This document shows, piece after piece, positions 5,182-5,277 of a stretch of 5,277 bases of DNA. Every line of letters begins with the position of its first letter. Positions within the stretch are counted from its first letter, which is position 1. The notes beneath the pieces are model-generated. The model was given only the letters and a program-made list of their open reading frames with translations, made no database searches and was not told the DNA's origin. The DNA is taken from the NCBI GenBank assembly GCA_001783255.1, contig MFRB01000069.1:1-5277 (forward strand), read 5' to 3'. The translations under genes were made by a program, and so were the position numbers. This DNA comes from Candidatus Magasanikbacteria bacterium RIFOXYD12_FULL_33_17 (GTDB taxonomy: Bacteria; Patescibacteriota; Patescibacteriia; Magasanikbacterales; UBA922).

Positions 5182-5277
5182 CTATTGATGCAATAGATTA
5201 CGCACAACCTTGCGAAGATTTGCCACAGGTCGAGTGTTGAACCTAAAAACCGCTTCTAAAAGGTATGGTTTGTAAAG
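5182..5277 (-). CDS. C-terminal end of a probable IS1595/ISXO2-type transposase (partial, runs off the window)
   Basis: On the minus strand the last 96 bases form an open frame of 31 codons plus TAG, entering from beyond the right edge; a second stop (TAA) follows immediately. The residues read LYKPYLLEAVFRFNTR and then PVANLRKVVRNLLHQ. The pattern of a YL-acid-x-hydrophobic-FRFNxR segment followed by a short basic-hydrophobic tail is what the C-terminus of IS1595-family (ISXO2-like, DDE) transposases looks like, where YLxEFxFRxNxR closes the catalytic domain. GC is about 41% (39 of 96, hand count), above that of most genes here, which fits a mobile gene. The fragment holds none of the catalytic DDE/N residues, so the family call is tentative. 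If correct, the element's end should lie between here and about 4970, where the palindromic element 5028-5160 also sits. Confidence 0.45.
   Translation of the reverse strand, partial: LYKPYLLEAVFRFNTRPVANLRKVVRNLLHQ

Noticed and set aside
5001..5277. Known structured RNA (tmRNA, RNase P RNA, 6S, SRP RNA)
   Set aside because: The long pairings suggested an RNA gene, but none of the conserved cores of these RNAs could be found on either strand, and the right part is better read as the end of a minus-strand coding sequence.
1..5277. CRISPR array, tRNA or rRNA gene, toxin-antitoxin or defence operon
   Set aside because: No regularly spaced direct repeats, cloverleaf, ribosomal core sequence or characteristic paired small genes were found. 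The genes present do not form a known defence set.
1..5277. Recoded TGA (Gracilibacteria/SR1 type code)
   Set aside because: Every gene closes with TAA or TAG, and the coding frames are complete and conserved without needing TGA as glycine, so the standard code explains the window.

Overview
The window looks like a piece of a Candidate Phyla Radiation (Patescibacteria, probably Parcubacteria-type) genome. This is inferred from style, not from a marker gene. The coding DNA is AT-rich, there are no clear Shine-Dalgarno sequences ahead of the starts, genes are small and mostly solitary, and GC-rich nested palindromes of the CCGCC(C)AAGGCGG / CCTGCC...GGCAGG kind stand between genes, as they do in many genomes of that group. 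All stops are TAA or TAG and nothing requires a recoded TGA.

Layout. Five plus-strand genes run from the left edge to about 3006: a papain-like/C39-type protein (27-662), a five-helix membrane protein ending in a PDZ domain (933-1739), a short GC-rich YdeI/OmpD-associated (OmdA) family protein (1779-2057), a short asparaginase-domain protein (2138-2656) and a three-helix DUF4870/Tic20-like membrane protein (2692-3006). A strong terminator plus a nested palindrome (3035-3120) separate them from a convergent, secreted polysaccharide deacetylase on the minus strand (3137-4885). The right end (4967-5277) holds a multi-hairpin palindromic element (5028-5160) and the last 31 codons of a minus-strand reading frame that resembles the C-terminus of an IS1595/ISXO2-type transposase.

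Transcription can be read fairly directly. The plus strand splits into three units: the C39-like gene; PDZ plus YdeI genes; asparaginase plus DUF4870 genes. The two boundaries between these units (759-795 and 2065-2105) share one design. A terminator hairpin carries the -35 hexamer of the next promoter in its loop, its U-tract forms part of the spacer, and the same 17-base block leads into an identical TATGAT -10. The minus-strand deacetylase has a good promoter (TTGTTT, 17 bases, TACAAT) inside the first codons of its longest open frame. This moves the likely start to 4885 and exposes a clean signal peptide.

No complete multi-gene system (defence, secretion, biosynthetic) can be recognised. 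The genes look like accessory or housekeeping singletons. The most distinctive content is regulatory and repeat architecture: the terminator-promoter overlaps, three different palindromic elements, and a terminator-shaped hairpin inside the deacetylase signal-peptide codons.
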